From JALZKA01 sp963721645 (GTDB lineage: Bacteria; Actinomycetota; Thermoleophilia; Solirubrobacterales; 70-9): a stretch of DNA of 60,267 bases. The notes under the pieces are model-generated. The model was not told the origin of the DNA and ran no database searches. It saw nothing but the letters and a program-made list of their open reading frames with translations. Below, one piece after another: positions 32,790-42,577 of this stretch (positions within the stretch are counted from its first letter, which is position 1; each line of letters opens with the position of its first letter). Location: positions 1 to 60,267 of the forward strand of contig CAVRJK010000003.1 in NCBI GenBank assembly GCA_963721645.1, given 5' to 3'. The position numbers and the translations under genes are program-made.

Positions 32790-32834
32790 CGTGGACACTT
32801 GGACCGCCTGAGGCGGCTCAAGTGTCCACGTTTT
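32790..32834 (+). terminator. Strong hairpin terminator after nrdJ
   Basis: 12-bp perfect stem CGTGGACACTTG (32790-32801) / CAAGTGTCCACG (32819-32830), with a nested CCGCC/GGCGG inner stem, then TTTT. Read on the minus strand it also ends near the small region downstream of the GIY-YIG gene, so it may serve both converging transcripts. Confidence 0.85.
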
Positions 32835-32885
32835 AGAGCCCGTTCTCGATCAGAACGATCAGGCCGAAGATGAACGCGGCGATCG

Positions 32886-33455
32886 TCACCGCGCCAACGA
32901 TGCGCGTGTGGCGAGGCTCTCGAGCACGTCGAGGCGAACGTGCGGGAACATGCCGTAGGAAGGCGGCGGGTCGCCGGTGTCCAGATAGCGCTCGACCCAG
33001 AAACCGCGTTCCCCGTGGAGAAGGCGCGCGCAGTCGGCGGCGCTGAGCGGCTCGAACGCCGCCTCGGTCAGCTCGAAAACGGCGCTTTCGACGTGTCCCA
33101 CGACCCGCCGGATGCGCTCCTCGTCCCACTCCGTCCAGTCACCTGAGCCCTCGCCGAACGACGTTCCATCGGAGTGGGCGACAAACCCGCACCCCGCGAG
33201 CTCTCGGGCCCGTGCCTCTTCGGCCCGGACCCCCTCCTTGGAGGTCCGGAGCGGCTCGAGGTCCTCGTACAGATCGGGCCGAAGCCGGAGCGCGTGGCGC
33301 TTGACCAATCGCGAGGACTTGTAGCCGCGCTGGTGCTGGGCCAGCCGAATCTCGGCGTCACGGGCGCTCGAGCCGACGTAGACCCACGGGATACGCGGGT
33401 CGCGGCGGGGACCCGCGCCGTATGCGAGCTCCACGACATAGACGCGATAGGACAC
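32886..33455 (-). CDS. GIY-YIG nuclease-like protein
   Basis: 189 residues from GTG 33455. The N-terminal 80 residues show a GIY-YIG-like arrangement: YRVYVVEL (GIY position), WVYVGSSA (YIG position), then a conserved Arg and His in RLAQHQRGYKSSRLVKRHAL. The C-terminal half is helical and unfamiliar (WTEWDEERIRRVVGHVESAVFELTE). Family members cut DNA or RNA, but the catalytic Glu is not certain here (E54 region LYEDLEPL), so activity is unproven. It lies 13 bases downstream of the methyltransferase gene in a three-gene leftward operon with DUF2277. Confidence 0.7.
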   Translation of the reverse strand: MSYRVYVVELAYGAGPRRDPRIPWVYVGSSARDAEIRLAQHQRGYKSSRLVKRHALRLRPDLYEDLEPLRTSKEGVRAEEARARELAGCGFVAHSDGTSFGEGSGDWTEWDEERIRRVVGHVESAVFELTEAAFEPLSAADCARLLHGERGFWVERYLDTGDPPPSYGMFPHVRLDVLESLATRASLAR

Positions 33456-33468
33456 GAAGCGCCGGCGC

Positions 33469-34254
33469 TCAGTCCGCGTCGAGCGGGAGGCGCGCTTTCC
33501 AGACCTCTTCGGTGGGCCATTTTCGAGCCCACTCGAGGGTCGCGAGAGCCCCCGAGGAAGCAGCGTCCTTGGCCGGGCGAAGCTCGACCAGGCCCTCGAT
33601 CTCAAAACCCTGGGCTCGAAGGAGGTCCACCATCCGGCCGTGCGGGAGGTGGAACTCGACGGAATTGTCGTCTCCCCACTCGAACCGGTGCATGCCGAAG
33701 TAGGGGCGCAGGAGCTTCTCGCCGACCGGGTCGAGTCCCTCGTGGGGCATGAACAGCATGTGAAGCGGCGAGTTGACGAGAAAGACGAGCCGGCCGCCGG
33801 GTCGAAGGAGCCGGCGCGCCTCCGGGATCCACTCGTACGGATCGCACCAGATGCTCGCGCCGTACTCGGAGATCGCGAGGTCGAAGCTGGCGTCCGCGAG
33901 GGCCACGTCCTCGGCATTGCCGTGGATGAGCGGAAACTCGAGCCCGTGCTCGGCCTGAAGGCGACGTGCGGTGGCGAGTTGGGCCTCTGAGTTGTCGATG
34001 CCGACGGGCTTTGCGCCTCGCCGGGCCATCCACGCCGACACGTAACCGGTCCCACAACCGAGCTCGATTGCGTCCATGCCGCTCAGATCGGCGGGGAACA
34101 TGCCCACCTCCGACTCGGGCACCCCCCACTCCCCCCACGTCGGCTCGTCCGCGCTCCAGTTCTCCTCGCCACGCTCGACCCAGTCCTTCGCCGAGCCGTC
34201 CCAGTGCTCGCGGTTACGGCGTACGTGCTCGGGCAGGTCCTCCGGAGCCTTCAA
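33469..34254 (-). CDS. Class I SAM-dependent methyltransferase
   Basis: 261-residue Rossmann-fold methyltransferase of the Methyltransf_11/UbiE type. Motif I AIELGCGTGYVSAWMARRG (about 61-79) binds SAM, the acidic residue after strand 2 is in VGIDNSEAQL, and motifs around IHGNAEDVALADASFDLAIS and LRPGGRLVFLVNS follow. The start is TTG overlapping the DUF2277 stop (TTGA). The N-terminal VRRNREHWDGSAKDWVERGEENW segment is typical of actinobacterial members. The acceptor is unknown. Confidence 0.88.
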   Translation of the reverse strand: MKAPEDLPEHVRRNREHWDGSAKDWVERGEENWSADEPTWGEWGVPESEVGMFPADLSGMDAIELGCGTGYVSAWMARRGAKPVGIDNSEAQLATARRLQAEHGLEFPLIHGNAEDVALADASFDLAISEYGASIWCDPYEWIPEARRLLRPGGRLVFLVNSPLHMLFMPHEGLDPVGEKLLRPYFGMHRFEWGDDNSVEFHLPHGRMVDLLRAQGFEIEGLVELRPAKDAASSGALATLEWARKWPTEEVWKARLPLDAD

Positions 34255-34520
34255 GCCGCGTAGCGCGCCTGCGCGCGGGCGCGGCGCTTCTCGGCCTCGA
34301 CCTCGCGGTCCTTGGCAGGCGCGGCCGTGACGAGCGAATCCAGGAGGCGAGCCGTCACCTCGGTCACCTCGGCAACCGCACGCTCGAACGCGTCCTCGTT
34401 TGCCTTGGAGGGCTTCGTCGACCCCGAGATCTTTCGCACGTACTGAAGCGCAGCGTCATGGACCTCCTCGCCGGTTGCGGGTGGCTCGAAGTTGTGGAGG
34501 GTGCGGATATTTCGACACAT
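34251..34520 (-). CDS. DUF2277 domain protein
   Basis: 89 residues beginning MCRNIRTLHNFEPPATGEEV, the hallmark of DUF2277, followed by ALQYVRKISGSTKPSKANEDAFERAV and a charged C-terminal helix. DUF2277 proteins are small, cytosolic and widespread in actinobacteria, with no assigned function. It is first in an operon with the SAM methyltransferase (4-base overlap) and the GIY-YIG protein. Confidence 0.9.
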   Translation of the reverse strand: MCRNIRTLHNFEPPATGEEVHDAALQYVRKISGSTKPSKANEDAFERAVAEVTEVTARLLDSLVTAAPAKDREVEAEKRRARAQARYAA

Positions 34521-34544
34521 GCTTTTCAGGGTAAGCGGTTGGGA

Positions 34545-35031
34545 ATGAATGATCAAAGCGGTACACCAGATCCAGCCGTCGTCCCCCACGAGGCAGGCAT
34601 GCCCCAGGACGCCGCCCCGCCTCCGGATGCCCCCGCGGACGAGCCGGCACCCGACGGCGCCGCGAGGCCGAGCGTCGCCCCCCGCACGACCGGATGGCGC
34701 GACGAAACGGTCGGCACGGCTCTCGTAACCGCGGCGATCGGGGTCTGGCTCATCTTCTCGCCCGAGGCGCTCGGCTACCGGGAGGGCGACGCGACGCTGA
34801 ACCCGGTGCTTTGCGGCGTTGTCGTTGTCGTCCTGTCCCTCGGACGACTGGTCGCGTCGTGGCGCTCGTTCGCGCTGTCACTGATCCTGTTCGGGATCGG
34901 CGCGTGGCTTGCGATCTCGGCGTTCATCCTGGAGGCGCCTCCGGCGGGTCAGTGGAACCAGGCCGGCTTTGGCTCGATCATCGCGCTACTGACGCTGGTC
35001 GGCATGGCGGGGACGCAGCGCGGGCGCGAGC

Positions 35032-35045
<14 letters not shown>
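34545..35045 (+). CDS. SPW-repeat-like integral membrane protein
   Basis: 166 residues. A Pro/Ala-rich cytosolic N-terminus (about 1-48) precedes four hydrophobic helices (about 55-75, 84-100, 105-125, 136-155). The pattern RDETVGTALVTAAIGVWLIFSP followed by WRSFALSLILFGIGAWLAISAF resembles the two-repeat SPW family. Function unknown. It starts 24 bases from the divergent DUF2277 gene, and its last 14 bases overlap the convergent typA gene. Confidence 0.65.
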
Positions 35046-36873
<1,828 letters not shown>

Positions 36874-36919
36874 GGCAGATGACGGTAGCTGTGGCGCGTG
36901 CGCAGATAGCTTGGGCCGC

Positions 36920-38086
36920 ATGTCCCGCCGCGTCAACATCTCCGCCTCGGAGGCTCGACGGATCGCTCTTTCCGCACAGGGATTCGCCGACCCGAGACCC
37001 GCCACGGAGCCCACCGGGCGGGACATCCGGCGGGTGTTCAGCCGGGTCGGCCTCGTCCAGATCGACTCGGTGAACGTCCTCGAGCGGGCTCACTATCTGC
37101 CCCTGTTCAGCCGCCTCGGGCCCTACCGCCGAGAGCTCCTCGACCGATCCGCCCACTACGCGCCGCGCCGTCTCTTCGAGTACTGGGGGCACGAGGCATC
37201 GCTCATTCCGGTCGCGACCCAGCCTCTTTTGAGGTGGCGGATGGACCGCGCCCACACCGACTCCTGGGGCGGGATGCAGCGCGTCCAGCGCGAGCAGCCC
37301 GAGCTCGTCGCAGAGGTTCTGGCCAGGGTCGCCGAGTCCGGGCCGATAGCGGCGTCCGACCTTGCCGAGCGACCGCGCAGAGCGGGGCCTTGGTGGGATT
37401 GGCCCGATCACAAGCGAGCGCTCGAATGGCTCTTTTGGTCGGGCCGGATCTCCTCGGCTCGCCGGCGGCGCTTCGAACGCCTATACGACTTGACCGAGCG
37501 GGTCCTGCCCCGCGAGGTGATGAGCGTCCCGACCCCGTCCACCGACGACGCGCAACGCGACCTGATCCGGATCGCCGCCACTGGCTTGGGCGTCGCGGCC
37601 GAGGCCGACCTTCGCGACTACTTTCGGCTCCCGGCCGCAGAGGCAAAGGTGCGCATCGATGAGCTCGTCGAGGCGGGTGAGCTCCACCCCGTCGGCGTCG
37701 AGGGCTGGGGCCGCACCCAGGGCTATCTCTGGCACCGCACGAGGATCCCGCGGACCGTCTCCGCCCGAGCCCTGATCGCGCCGTTCGATCCGCTGATCTG
37801 GGCGCGGCCGCGAGTCGAGCGGATCTTCGGATTCACCTACCGGCTGGAGATCTATGTTCCCGCCCCGAAGCGCGTCCACGGCTATTACGTGCTGCCGTTT
37901 CTCCTGGGCGACCGGCTCGTGGCCCGCGTCGACCTGAAGGCCGACCGGGCCCGAGGCGTTCTCATGGTCCGAGCGGAGCACCACGAACCCGGCGCTCCTC
38001 GCCAGACCGGATCGGCGCTGGGCGAAGAGCTCGCGATCATGGCGAGCTGGCTCGGGCTCGAGCGCGTCGAGCGCGAGGAGCGCTAG
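36920..38086 (+). CDS. Winged-helix DNA glycosylase, YcaQ/AlkX-like
   Basis: 388-residue HTH_42 family protein. Residues near the N-terminus contain the catalytic QxD motif in LVQIDSVNVLERAHYLPLFSR, as in E. coli YcaQ, which unhooks interstrand crosslinks and removes bulky N7 adducts. GHEASLIP and the winged-helix repeats (RAGPWWDWPDHKRALEWLFWSGRI; EADLRDYF) match the family. The C-terminal ALIAPFDPLIWARPRVERIFGF and KRVHGYYVLPFLLGDRLVARVDLKADR segments are conserved. Divergent from typA. The stop overlaps the next convergent gene by 4 bases. Confidence 0.88.
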   Translation: MSRRVNISASEARRIALSAQGFADPRPATEPTGRDIRRVFSRVGLVQIDSVNVLERAHYLPLFSRLGPYRRELLDRSAHYAPRRLFEYWGHEASLIPVATQPLLRWRMDRAHTDSWGGMQRVQREQPELVAEVLARVAESGPIAASDLAERPRRAGPWWDWPDHKRALEWLFWSGRISSARRRRFERLYDLTERVLPREVMSVPTPSTDDAQRDLIRIAATGLGVAAEADLRDYFRLPAAEAKVRIDELVEAGELHPVGVEGWGRTQGYLWHRTRIPRTVSARALIAPFDPLIWARPRVERIFGFTYRLEIYVPAPKRVHGYYVLPFLLGDRLVARVDLKADRARGVLMVRAEHHEPGAPRQTGSALGEELAIMASWLGLERVEREER

Positions 38087-38577
38087 GCGAGAGCCGCTGC
38101 GCCGAATGCCTCGCGCGCGGCCTCGACCCTGCGCCCCTCGAGCTCGTCGCGCTGTTCTTGCGCCTGCTCGATCAAGTCCTGAAGCCCGAACTCGCCAAGA
38201 TCGCCCCGAGTGGCCGCGAGGGCCCGCCACAGCGCGAGCTTCCCCGTCACGCCCAAGGCGAGTCCCTCGAGCTCGATCAGCCGCGAAAGCGGCGAATAGC
38301 CGGTCAGCTGCCCGTTCGGCTTGAGACGTCCCACCTTCTCCGCTGCCCATGCGATCGGCACCTTGATCCGATTCTCGGGGACGCCGAGATGATCGAGCAT
38401 TGACTTGAGCGTCTCGCGCTCCCGTTCGATCTCGTCGGCGAGCCCAGCGAGGAAATCCCCCAGCTCGGTGCCCTCGTTGCTTGACGCGGCTCGCCTGGCG
38501 AGCTCCAGGCCCATGGTCGAGCCGGCGAGATGGTCGTTCATGTAAATGCCAACAAGCTTTGTTTCCATACCGGGCAT
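38083..38577 (-). CDS. Uncharacterised helical protein, ferritin-like outline
   Basis: 164 residues from ATG 38577 (an in-frame ATG three codons later is the alternative). Long amphipathic helices (LVGIYMNDHLAGSTMGLELA, LGDFLAGLADEIERERETLK, ELEGLALGVTGKLALWRAL) suggest a four-helix bundle. Glu/His spacing (NDHLAG, EIERER, E in RLIELEGL) hints at a ferritin-like fold but no complete diiron site is visible. I do not recognise a named family. It converges with the YcaQ-like gene and is divergent from the sensor kinase, 51 bases away. Confidence 0.68.
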   Translation of the reverse strand: MPGMETKLVGIYMNDHLAGSTMGLELARRAASSNEGTELGDFLAGLADEIERERETLKSMLDHLGVPENRIKVPIAWAAEKVGRLKPNGQLTGYSPLSRLIELEGLALGVTGKLALWRALAATRGDLGEFGLQDLIEQAQEQRDELEGRRVEAAREAFGAAALA

Positions 38578-38628
38578 ATACCCCGTACAACCGGAGCCAC
38601 ACCGAGCGCTTCGGGTGATAATCGGCGG

Positions 38629-39774
38629 ATGGACATCGCGAGGCCCGCGTGGGAAGAGGGTGAGACCCGGCTCGACCGGGTGCTGGAGACCGTCGTCGAA
38701 AGGGCGTGCTCGCTTGTCAGCGCCAAGACCGTCATGGTCCTTCTCGAGGATCGCGGCCTCTTGGTCGTGGCCGCGACCACTGGCGACTTCGAGGTTGAGC
38801 GGCGGGGGGTGCGCCTCCAAGCTGACAGCTCGGCCTGGAGGCGCGTGCTGGCCGACGGCCAAGCGGAGCGGATGGCGCCGATCGAGGGTCGCCTTGGGAT
38901 CTCGCTGGGGGAGCTGGGGATCGCCGCCCACGCCGCCCTACTCGTGCCGCTCGCGTACCGCGGACGCTCCATAGGCGTCCTCGCCGCGCTCGATCGCAAC
39001 AACGGAAACCCCGAATTCGAACAGGAAGACGAATCGCTGCTCATGGGGTTTGCTGCCAGCGCGGCGATGGCCCTCACCGCGGCCCAGTCGATGGCGGAGG
39101 CGCGGCTGAGGGAGTCAATCGACGTCGCCGAGCGTGAGCGTGCGAAGTGGGCGCGCGAGCTCCACGACGAGACCCTGCAGGGGCTCGGCGCGCTGCGAGT
39201 TCGACTCTCCGCTTCGCTTCGCCTCGACCACGACGCGATGGGCAAGGCCGTCGCGACCGCTGTGGCTCAGATCGAAGACGAGATCGCGAACCTCCGGTCG
39301 CTGATCACCGAACTCCGACCCGCAGCACTCGACGAGCTCGGCCTGGGTGCCGCGATCGAGGGTCTCGTCGACAACCACGGAGCCGCCACGGGCATGGACA
39401 CCAAGCTGGAACTCGGGTTGGCTTTCGAGGGCGGCGATTCGACCAGACGTCTGGACCGCGAACTCGAGTCGAGCGTTTACCGGCTCGTCCAGGAGGCGCT
39501 TACGAATGTCGCAAAGCACTCGGAATCGGAGACCGTTTGGATCGAGGTGTCGCACGACGAGTCGGCGATCTCGATCGAGGTGCGCGACGACGGGGTCGGC
39601 TTCGACATGGACACCCGGCCGAAGGGGTTCGGCCTGGTCGGGATGCGCGAGCGCGTCGCTCTCGCAGGCGGCAGCCTGACGATCGTCTCGACCCCCGAGG
39701 TCGGAACCGTCCTCCGCGGCCGAATCCCCCTCGAACGCCCGGCCCGAGGCCTACGCCGCGAAGACACCCCCTGA
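38629..39774 (+). CDS. GAF-domain sensor histidine kinase (NarX/HisKA_3 type)
   Basis: 381-residue soluble kinase. A GAF domain (about 15-160; VMVLLEDRGLLVVAATTGDF, AALLVPLAYRGRSIGVLAAL) senses an unknown signal. The HisKA_3 dimerisation domain has the phospho-acceptor His in WARELHDETLQGLGALR (about residue 180). The HATPase_c domain has QEALTNVAKHS (N box), VRDDGVGFD (G1) and FGLVGMRERV (G2). No membrane helix is present. Its probable partner is the NarL-type regulator at 40401-41093, now separated and convergent with a transposase gene between them. Confidence 0.93.
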   Translation: MDIARPAWEEGETRLDRVLETVVERACSLVSAKTVMVLLEDRGLLVVAATTGDFEVERRGVRLQADSSAWRRVLADGQAERMAPIEGRLGISLGELGIAAHAALLVPLAYRGRSIGVLAALDRNNGNPEFEQEDESLLMGFAASAAMALTAAQSMAEARLRESIDVAERERAKWARELHDETLQGLGALRVRLSASLRLDHDAMGKAVATAVAQIEDEIANLRSLITELRPAALDELGLGAAIEGLVDNHGAATGMDTKLELGLAFEGGDSTRRLDRELESSVYRLVQEALTNVAKHSESETVWIEVSHDESAISIEVRDDGVGFDMDTRPKGFGLVGMRERVALAGGSLTIVSTPEVGTVLRGRIPLERPARGLRREDTP

Positions 39775-39813
39775 GCCAACACGCCTGACACCCCCGCCCC
39801 CGCCCCGCCCCAA

Positions 39814-39854
39814 GGGGCCAGACCCGGGGCCAGACCCCTCGAGGGGCCAGACCC
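39814..39854 (-). repeat. REP group B: three cores, inverted, upstream of the RAYT gene
   Basis: Minus-strand cores at 39814-39825, 39826-39838 and 39843-39854 (plus strand reads GGGGCCAGACCC). The minus-strand 5' flank GCGTTTCGTA and 3' flank of CTTGG plus a G-rich tract match those of group A. The whole element spans about 39777-39875. It points away from the transposase gene 38 bases downstream. Confidence 0.88.
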
Positions 39855-39912
39855 TTACGAAACGCCAACATTCGAGGGGGGCACGCGGCGCCGCCGCGGG
39901 GTTTGTCTTTAC

Positions 39913-40404
39913 ATGCCGAGAAAATCCCGCGAGAACGCTGAAGGCACTATCCATCACGTCTGGGCGCGAGGCGTCCTGGGTGCACCGATCTTTCTGGACG
40001 ACAACGATCGCCACCTTTACCTGCGCCTCCTGGGCGAGGTCTCAGGCCGGCTGGAATGGGAATGCCTCGCCTACTGTCTCATGACGAATCACGTCCATTT
40101 GCTGGTAAAAACCCCGCATTCTGATCTCGGATTCGGAATCCAATTGACTCACGGGCGCTATGCCCAGCAGTTCAATTTCCGACACGAGAGACAGGGGCAT
40201 CTGTTTGAGAGCCGGTACGGCTCGACGCGAATCAAGGATGACCGCCAGTTGCACGCGGCTGCGATGTACATCGCACAGAATCCCGTCGAGGCCGGACTTT
40301 GCGTGAACCCAAGCGACTGGCCGTGGAGCGGCTACGAAGCCGCCATGAAAGCGTGCAAGGGGTCTGGCCCGGGGTCTGGCCCCTTGGCCGTGGGCGGGGG
40401 TTAG
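39913..40404 (+). CDS. REP-associated tyrosine transposase (RAYT, Y1/HUH family)
   Basis: 163-residue single-strand DNA transposase of the IS200/TnpA-REP family, expected to nick and join REP hairpins in the cytosol. It has the metal-binding HUH motif HVH (H60, H62 in CLMTNHVHLLV), the RAYT hallmark GHLFESRYGS (about 95-104) and the nucleophile Tyr in AAMYIAQNPVEAGL (Y119). The N-terminus MPRKSRENAEGTIHHVWARG is typical. The domain ends near DWPWSGYEAAM; the last 14 residues (KGSGPGSGPLAVGG) are encoded by REP cores. REP elements in opposite orientation flank it, as in known RAYT loci. Confidence 0.92.
   Translation: MPRKSRENAEGTIHHVWARGVLGAPIFLDDNDRHLYLRLLGEVSGRLEWECLAYCLMTNHVHLLVKTPHSDLGFGIQLTHGRYAQQFNFRHERQGHLFESRYGSTRIKDDRQLHAAAMYIAQNPVEAGLCVNPSDWPWSGYEAAMKACKGSGPGSGPLAVGGG
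40359..40383 (+). repeat. REP group B-prime: two cores inside the RAYT 3' end
   Basis: Tandem cores GGGGTCTGGCCC (40359-40370) and GGGGTCTGGCCCC (40371-40383), then CTTGG and a G-rich tract ending in the transposase stop. Opposite in orientation to group B, so the transposase gene lies between inverted REP elements. Confidence 0.9.
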
Positions 40405-41093
40405 GGGCCGAGGGTGTCGGCGTCGAGCATTCCGCGCTCGAGGGCGTAGCGGACCAGCTCGGAGCGCTTCGCCAGGTGGAGCTTCTGCTGAATGTGGGAG
40501 CGGTGCGACTCGACGGTGCGCACGCTGATCAGAAGCTGCTCGGCGATCTCGCCGTTGGTGTGGCCGAGTGCGATGAACTTGAGGATCTCGAGCTCACGAT
40601 CGGAGAGGTCGTCGGATGCGTCAGCCGGTTCGGCAGCGAGCCGCGCGCCCAGATCCGGCTGGAGGTAGGTCCTGCCTTGAGCCGCAAGCCGGACCGCCTT
40701 GACGAGCTCCGCATCGGCCGCCTCCTTCAAGATGTAGCCCAGAACCCCGGCCTGCATGGCCTCGCGGGCAAACGCCGGCTCGGACTGCATCGTCAAGACG
40801 ACGACCTGGGTCTCGGGCGAGGCTTCGGCGATGTCGGGCAGCGCCTCGAGGCTCGCGCGGCCGGGCATGTTCAGGTCGAGAATCAGAACCTCCGGCCGGT
40901 GGCCCCGGAGATACCGGATCGCCCCGTCGACGTCCCCGGCCTCCGCGACAACCTCCAGGCCCGGCTCCGCGTCGAGAAGCATCCGCAGTGCGCTCCGCAC
41001 CACCACGTGGTCGTCAGCCAACACGATTCTGATCTCGTCAGCCTTTGCCTCAGAAGTCCCGGCGGACGCGGGGCTGGGTGCAGGCTGCATCAT
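40401..41093 (-). CDS. NarL/LuxR-family response regulator
   Basis: 230-residue regulator. The receiver domain (about 20-140) has LADDH, phospho-acceptor Asp in EVLILDLNMPGRASLEAL, T in VVLTMQ and K in YILKEA. The LuxR-type helix-turn-helix at the C-terminus has LSDRELEILKFIALGHTNGEIAEQL and SVRTVESHRSHIQQKL. It is the likely partner of the GAF/HisKA_3 kinase at 38629-39774. Its stop overlaps that of the RAYT gene, so the last codons are antisense to REP-derived sequence. The target genes are unknown. Confidence 0.93.
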   Translation of the reverse strand: MMQPAPSPASAGTSEAKADEIRIVLADDHVVVRSALRMLLDAEPGLEVVAEAGDVDGAIRYLRGHRPEVLILDLNMPGRASLEALPDIAEASPETQVVVLTMQSEPAFAREAMQAGVLGYILKEAADAELVKAVRLAAQGRTYLQPDLGARLAAEPADASDDLSDRELEILKFIALGHTNGEIAEQLLISVRTVESHRSHIQQKLHLAKRSELVRYALERGMLDADTLGP

Positions 41094-41202
41094 CAGCTAC
41101 TGAGAGTAGGGAGATCGCACGCCGGTTACATCCGCGAATCCACTGATCGGGCTGCGGGAAAGTACGGATGCCGCTTCGTACAACGCGAAGGCGCCGAGAC
41201 GG

Positions 41203-41994
41203 TCATCCACGCGCCGCGACCAGCAGAGTCTGCGCAGCGCGCCCGATCGGGCCGAGCTCGTCGGAGAGGGCAGCGTCCGCGAGTCCGATGCCGTCCGGCT
41301 GCGGAAGCGTTACCGCATCGAGACAGACCCATTCACCGGCCGGCAGGCGATGCAGATGCACGGTCAGGTCCACGTTGATGAAGAGGAACCGGCGCCAGTC
41401 GAGCGCCGCCGAGACGCCGTTGCCAGAGTCAGCCACCACCAGGACACGCTCGAGCGGCGAGATCTCCCGCCCCTTCACCACGGGGACCCGGGATCGCATC
41501 CAGACCGTGGCCGGGCCTGGCTCCACGAAGCTGCCCGTGACGAAGCGGTACTCGACGGCCGAGTGGTACCCGACATCGACACCAGTCGGGAAAAAGTCAC
41601 CGGGCTCGCCATCTGCGGGCCCATGCGCAGGTCGTCCTGGCAAAAGGCCGTCGGGCAGATCGACCGCCTCCTCGCGAAGCCGCCAGGCATGCGCCCTCAT
41701 GACCTCCTCCGTGCCCGCGTGGAGTGAAGCCGAGAGCATCTGCACCCGCCGCCCGTCCCGCTCGATTACGGCTTCAACCCGGAGTGGCGCGATCGGCACG
41801 GGGCGCAGGATCTCATAGGTGACGCGGGCGATCCGCATCGGCGCGTCTTCCGGCCTTGGCAGGCCTTCCATGACGTGGCCGAGGAGGGCCGCCGGGGGGC
41901 CCGCATGCTGGGACTCCGCATCCCATGGCCCCCGGGTCAGCTCCGACGGGGTCGCTCGGTCACCGTCGAGCTCGTAGAAGGCCTCGTCGGTCAT
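41203..41994 (-). CDS. Acyl-CoA thioesterase-like double hotdog protein
   Basis: 263 residues from ATG 41994 (an in-frame GTG at 42021 is possible). It fits the TesB-like 4HBT_3 family: RGPWDAESQHAGPPAALLGHVME carries the His of the first hotdog, PMRIARVTYEILRPVPIAPLRVEA the strand of hotdog 1, and the C-terminal repeat (FLFINVDLTVHLHRLPAGEWVCLDAVT) the second hotdog. It probably hydrolyses acyl-CoA thioesters. It is monocistronic, with REP-like element D1 just upstream. Confidence 0.82.
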   Translation of the reverse strand: MTDEAFYELDGDRATPSELTRGPWDAESQHAGPPAALLGHVMEGLPRPEDAPMRIARVTYEILRPVPIAPLRVEAVIERDGRRVQMLSASLHAGTEEVMRAHAWRLREEAVDLPDGLLPGRPAHGPADGEPGDFFPTGVDVGYHSAVEYRFVTGSFVEPGPATVWMRSRVPVVKGREISPLERVLVVADSGNGVSAALDWRRFLFINVDLTVHLHRLPAGEWVCLDAVTLPQPDGIGLADAALSDELGPIGRAAQTLLVAARG

Positions 41995-42042
41995 CCGGCG
42001 CGAAACGTAACGATCGGGCACATTGCGGGACTACTCTCATGT

Positions 42043-42055
42043 GGGGTCTGACTCC
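42043..42055 (+). repeat. REP-like core D1 (GGGGTCTGACTCC) in the msrB leader
   Basis: Variant of the REP core with GACTCC in place of GGCCCC, 58 bases before the msrB start. It pairs with a nearly identical core at the msrB 3' end. Confidence 0.7.
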
Positions 42056-42112
42056 GCAAAGAACTTGCATCAAGAGCACACGACGAGGGGCCGATCCCTC
42101 CGGAAGGAACGA

Positions 42113-42538
42113 ATGACCGAGAAGGTTGAAAAGACAGAAGCCGAGTGGCGCGAGGAGCTCTCGCCCGAGGAGTACGAGGTTCTTCGAAAGAAGGGCACCG
42201 AGCGCGCGTTCTCCGGCGCGTACTGGGACTCCAAGGACGAGGGCGTCTACCGCTGCAGGGCCTGCGGGCAAGAGCTCTTTACCTCGGACACCAAGTTCGA
42301 TTCGGGTACGGGCTGGCCGAGCTTCTATGAGCCGATGGAGTCAGACAACGTCGAGACCGAATCCGACCGGACTTTCTTCATGAAGCGCACCGAGGTCCAC
42401 TGCTCTCGTTGCGAATCTCATCTCGGCCACGTCTTCGACGACGGCCCGAACCCGACCGGCCTCCGCTACTGCATCAACTCCTGCTCGCTAGACCTCGACA
42501 AGAGCGTGGGGTCTGACTCCCCTACCCCAGGGACTTAG
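42113..42538 (+). CDS. msrB: Peptide-methionine (R)-S-oxide reductase
   Basis: 141-residue repair enzyme reducing methionine-R-sulfoxide in proteins. Zinc-binding CxxC pairs are CRAC and CSRC. The catalytic Cys is in GLRYCINS, and SGTGWPSFYEPM and SHLGHVFDDGP are the conserved substrate-site segments. GGAAGGAA (about 42101-42108) is the ribosome site for ATG 42113. The usual end of the protein is near SCSLDL; the final residues (SVGSDSPTPGT) come from REP-like core D2, so the C-terminus was altered by insertion of the repeat. Confidence 0.94.
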   Translation: MTEKVEKTEAEWREELSPEEYEVLRKKGTERAFSGAYWDSKDEGVYRCRACGQELFTSDTKFDSGTGWPSFYEPMESDNVETESDRTFFMKRTEVHCSRCESHLGHVFDDGPNPTGLRYCINSCSLDLDKSVGSDSPTPGT

Positions 42539-42572
42539 GTCGCGTCGACGGAGCCCGCGGGGATCTGACCCC
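42508..42572 (+). repeat. REP-like cores D2 and D3 between msrB and serS
   Basis: D2 GGGGTCTGACTCCCC (42508-42522) lies inside the msrB 3' end. D3 GGGGATCTGACCCC (42559-42572), with one extra A, lies 6 bases from the serS stop. D2 could also act as a hairpin between the converging genes. Confidence 0.72.
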
Positions 42573-42577
42573 TCCCG

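Noticed and set aside
32833..32889. 18-codon hydrophobic ORF (GTG 32889) overlapping the GIY-YIG stop
   Set aside because: It has a GTGA overlap and ends in a membrane-like segment (FIFGLIVLIENGL), but it is too short and has no supporting homologue or ribosome site.
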